From: Crotophaga sulcirostris
Lineage: Eukaryota > Chordata > Aves > Cuculiformes > Crotophagidae
NCBI GenBank assembly: GCA_013397455.1
Contig: VYZB01000035.1
Span: 1,607,637-1,671,636 of the forward strand
Reading direction: 5' to 3'
Length of the DNA stretch: 64,000 bases
Positions 61,101 through 64,000 of the stretch are shown piece after piece (position 1 is the stretch's first letter; the number at the start of each line of letters is the position of its first letter). Under the pieces are notes generated by a model. It searched no databases. It saw only the letters and a list, made by a program, of their open reading frames with translations, and was not told where the DNA came from. The position numbers were made by a program, and so were the translations under genes.

Positions 61101-64000
61101 CAACTTTCGATAAATTCCAGCTAGATGAAGTTTACATTTGACCTCTATGTGTTGAGTCAACGAACTGAAATCCAGTCATCCTGAATTTGTGAAATCTTCC
61201 ACCTTATTCAGAGTCCTTTTTCTACAGCTTGTCTTTTTCCAAATCACAGGAAAATGTAGGTGGTGAAAATATGAATATACTCAAACTGCCCCTATAAAGA
61301 CAGCTGTGAACATATAATGCTTGAACAGAATAACATGAGAAAGGATTAGGACTCTCTAGCTGAAAAGAATGATAAATGACTTGGTTTGACTCCCTACCCT
61401 AAAATGCCTCAACTTTTCCTTTCACTGGGATTTTGGCTGGGATTCCAAATCCAGTGGAATGCCACCGTTTGTTTCAGGTTAGCTAAGACTGACTATATAG
61501 GCCCCACTGTTGCTGTTTCCATACAGTGAAGTGACAGCACAAAAGCAAAAAGGGAGCAGTAAAAAAATTGATCAGTTTATATATACATGTGATGTGTAAA
61601 TATTTGTGTGTGTATAGACATAAAAGGAAAGCAGGCACTCTGAATTAGTGAGCTTTGGCTTTCTCAAATGTTGCAGATCACAGAGATGGTGTCTCCAGCA
61701 CTACAACAGCCTGGTCCTCCCAGACATATTTAAACATGTAACTCCTACGAAACACAGTAGTCTAGACCAAAAGACATAGGGGCTGGGGACTGAATGGCAT
61801 CCTAGGAAAAACAGAGTATCTAGCACATAACTACTCATAGGAGGCTGCACAGGCAGCATAGTGCTACTTAAATCACCAGACCTCTGTTATCTTCATTTCT
61901 GAATGCTGCACGGTACTTTCATCATCTACTTTCCACTCACTACAACAGAAACAAGTTGGTTTATTTCCCAGAGTCAAGCTTAAAGAGACAGTTCAGTTCT
62001 AAAAACCTTGGTGGGCTGACTGAAGATCACTTTGACTGGGGATTTTTAAACAGTTTTAAATTCTTCTTGGGCCGTGGTACATCTAGTTCAGCTTTTGGCT
62101 AACTTCCAAAAGAGAATGAGGAATACTTCACTTTCTGTCCAAACTGCTGTGAAATTTTGCTGTAAAATGAATTCAAATTGCAGAAATCTATCCAAGAGGT
62201 GGTTGAGAGAGAGACAGACTCCTGCACAGAAGAGGCAAAAGCTTTCTCCACACTACAAAAGCAAAAAAAACCCCATAAAACTCTTCAGCCCCAAATTGGC
62301 TGCTTTAGTGATTGTTGTAGAAAGACCACAAAAGGCATCTTTCTCCAGCTTCTCAGAGGTGGTCTGTGGAAATGTCATGAGGCCTGCTGAAGAAAAGCTG
62401 GAAAGTGAAGAGAAGCTTCCAGGCATCTATTTTTACCAGGCCTATTTCTCTTCTACTTCCGTGGTTGAATCTTTACCTCCCAATGGAAGGAGAGGGAAGG
62501 AAGCAGGAAAACTACATAGAGGAGAAATGGAAGGTCAGCTTCTCTGCATGAACAATATTGTTTACCCTTAAGCTGTCAAATACTCATACCCGCGTACAGG
62601 GAGACCAGTACCAGTAATTCTTCAGTGCCTAAGCTAGAGTATTCTTCTATCTCTATTTCCATTTCCTTCCCCCCCCCCCGTAGTACAAGAGGCAAAATCA
62701 GGATCAAAGCTGTAAGGTAGGCTTACAACATTTGGAAGAAAAAGGTGACATGCATAAGCACATTTTTTTTTTCATTAAAAGATTTGATTGCATTTAGTTA
62801 TAGGAAAATGGGCTTTCAAAAACTGTGGTATCCCATTAAGTCACATGCTGGTTTTAATGTAAAGCATTTCAGTACCATTCTTTGGGAGGAGTCTGTTTAC
62901 ATACAATATTAGACATCATTTATCTGTATGTACTAGGTATCTCACTGTGGTACTCACATACACAGTAAATGGTGTCTTAGAGCAAAAACAGCTGCATAGG
63001 ACACTGTGGGACTTCCTGGAGGCAATGTTGCCAAGATGTGTCTCGTGTATATTTATACAGAGGGGATGTGGCAGTGTATGATTCAGTTTGTGAACATCTT
63101 ACTTTCTTTGGTAGCCAGCTACTTCTCTAGTAGACATTTTGGTTCCAGAACTCCCTGTGTAACTTCTTACCAGCAATAGCTTGGGTAGCTCAACTGTCTC
63201 CAAGTGATTTTGAAAAAAATTCCCAGAGTCCCAAAACAATCAGAATATCTAAAGGAAACTAGAAAGATTGTGCAAAGAAACAAGCAGACCATAGATACAC
63301 TCATATCTGTCTGTCGTGCACTTCCATCAATAACATCATAAGCTGCTCTACATCACACATGTTGCCAAAGTAGCTGACACGTTGCAGGTATCTTGTGATA
63401 TAGAAGTGATATGTAAGTGAAAGTCAGTATAATTTTCTGTGTCACTATGTCAACTGGCAGTGTCATGCGCACAGTTCTCACAAGTTCAATTTTCTTTAAT
63501 GTCACTTTCTACTGTGAACATGATTTGATGATGCCAGAAATTCTTGCAGCTGCAGTAAACTACTTTAAGGAAGTTTGAGGGGCGCTGGCAAAAGACTCTG
63601 CAAGCACACCTGTTGCATGCCTCCAGCTGGAGGAGTAATCAAAACCACAGTCCTTAGCATTAAGATCCTGTTAGCAAGTTAGTAGAAGTCTATGCATCCA
63701 CTGAGACTGAATATTGAAGGACTCTGGCTTTCCTGGGGTGACTAGTCAACGGATTTTAGCTCATCTATTAATATCAGCCACTATATCTTGCCAACCTGTA
63801 TTACATGCCAAGTCTGTGCATTGCCTGCTCTCTTCCTCCCAGTTCATATTTGGATCGCATCGGCTCTTTAGCAAAGGAAAACATTATCTCATGCAATGTA
63901 TATTTTGGGCTCACAGAGTAGATATAATCTAATTTGAAAGTGTAAGATGTATGGACTTTCCCCTACAGTGTCATTTTCCCGTGAATCTTGGCCATAGGCA
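58134..64000. other. Intergenic or unannotated sequence to the right edge
   Basis: Unique AT-rich DNA with no CR1 copy recognised. A 165-codon frame at 62074-62571 is basic and has no recognisable domain; I treat it as chance. A C11 run lies at 62669-62679. Exons of a gene starting at the 57.2 kb promoter-like cluster could be hidden here, but none could be identified. Confidence 0.45.
62669..62679. repeat. C11 homopolymer
   Basis: Eleven consecutive C after a pyrimidine-rich stretch. Confidence 0.9.

Noticed and set aside
62074..62571. 165-codon plus-strand frame
   Set aside because: Basic composition, no recognisable motif, no good splice or promoter context. Length is only slightly above what chance gives.

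Overview
This is vertebrate nuclear DNA, most likely from a bird. It is AT-rich, with long non-coding stretches, split exons with GT/AG-type boundaries, one CpG island and at least eleven fragments of CR1, the dominant LINE of birds and other sauropsids. Several CR1 tails end in the typical ATTCTATG-like octamer. There are no bacterial-style operons, ribosome-binding sites or CRISPR arrays, and nearly all open frames are chance frames or CR1 remnants.

Positions 1 to about 16,960 hold the 5' half of one recognisable gene on the minus strand: ECHDC1 (ethylmalonyl-CoA decarboxylase, a crotonase-fold metabolite-proofreading enzyme). From right to left: a CpG-island promoter with a likely non-coding first exon (about 16,640-16,962); intron 1; the first coding exon (8,662-8,883, ATG at 8,881); intron 2; the second coding exon (2,636-2,778); and the start of intron 3. 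The remaining exons lie beyond the left edge. The two coding exons join in phase and give the first 121 residues. The second coding exon ends in a non-canonical GC splice donor. Intron 3 carries a strong CTCF-type motif.

From about 17,000 to 64,000 I recognise no known gene. In mammals the 5' side of ECHDC1 faces the SOGA3/KIAA0408 locus across a long intergenic gap, which fits. This part holds CR1 fragments, a (GATA)n microsatellite, homopolymer and dinucleotide runs, a pyrimidine-rich tract near 45.2-45.7 kb and scattered regulatory-like motifs.

The most unexpected signal is at 57.2-58.1 kb. A full ZNF143/THAP11-type promoter element is followed within 135 bases by an RFX X-box-like site, an RFX half-site and two FOX-type sites. 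About 200 bases further on is a 184-codon frame whose second half has coding-like codon use. It may mark an undescribed transcription unit, possibly one active in ciliated cells, but this is inference and needs RNA evidence. No other new biological system could be supported.
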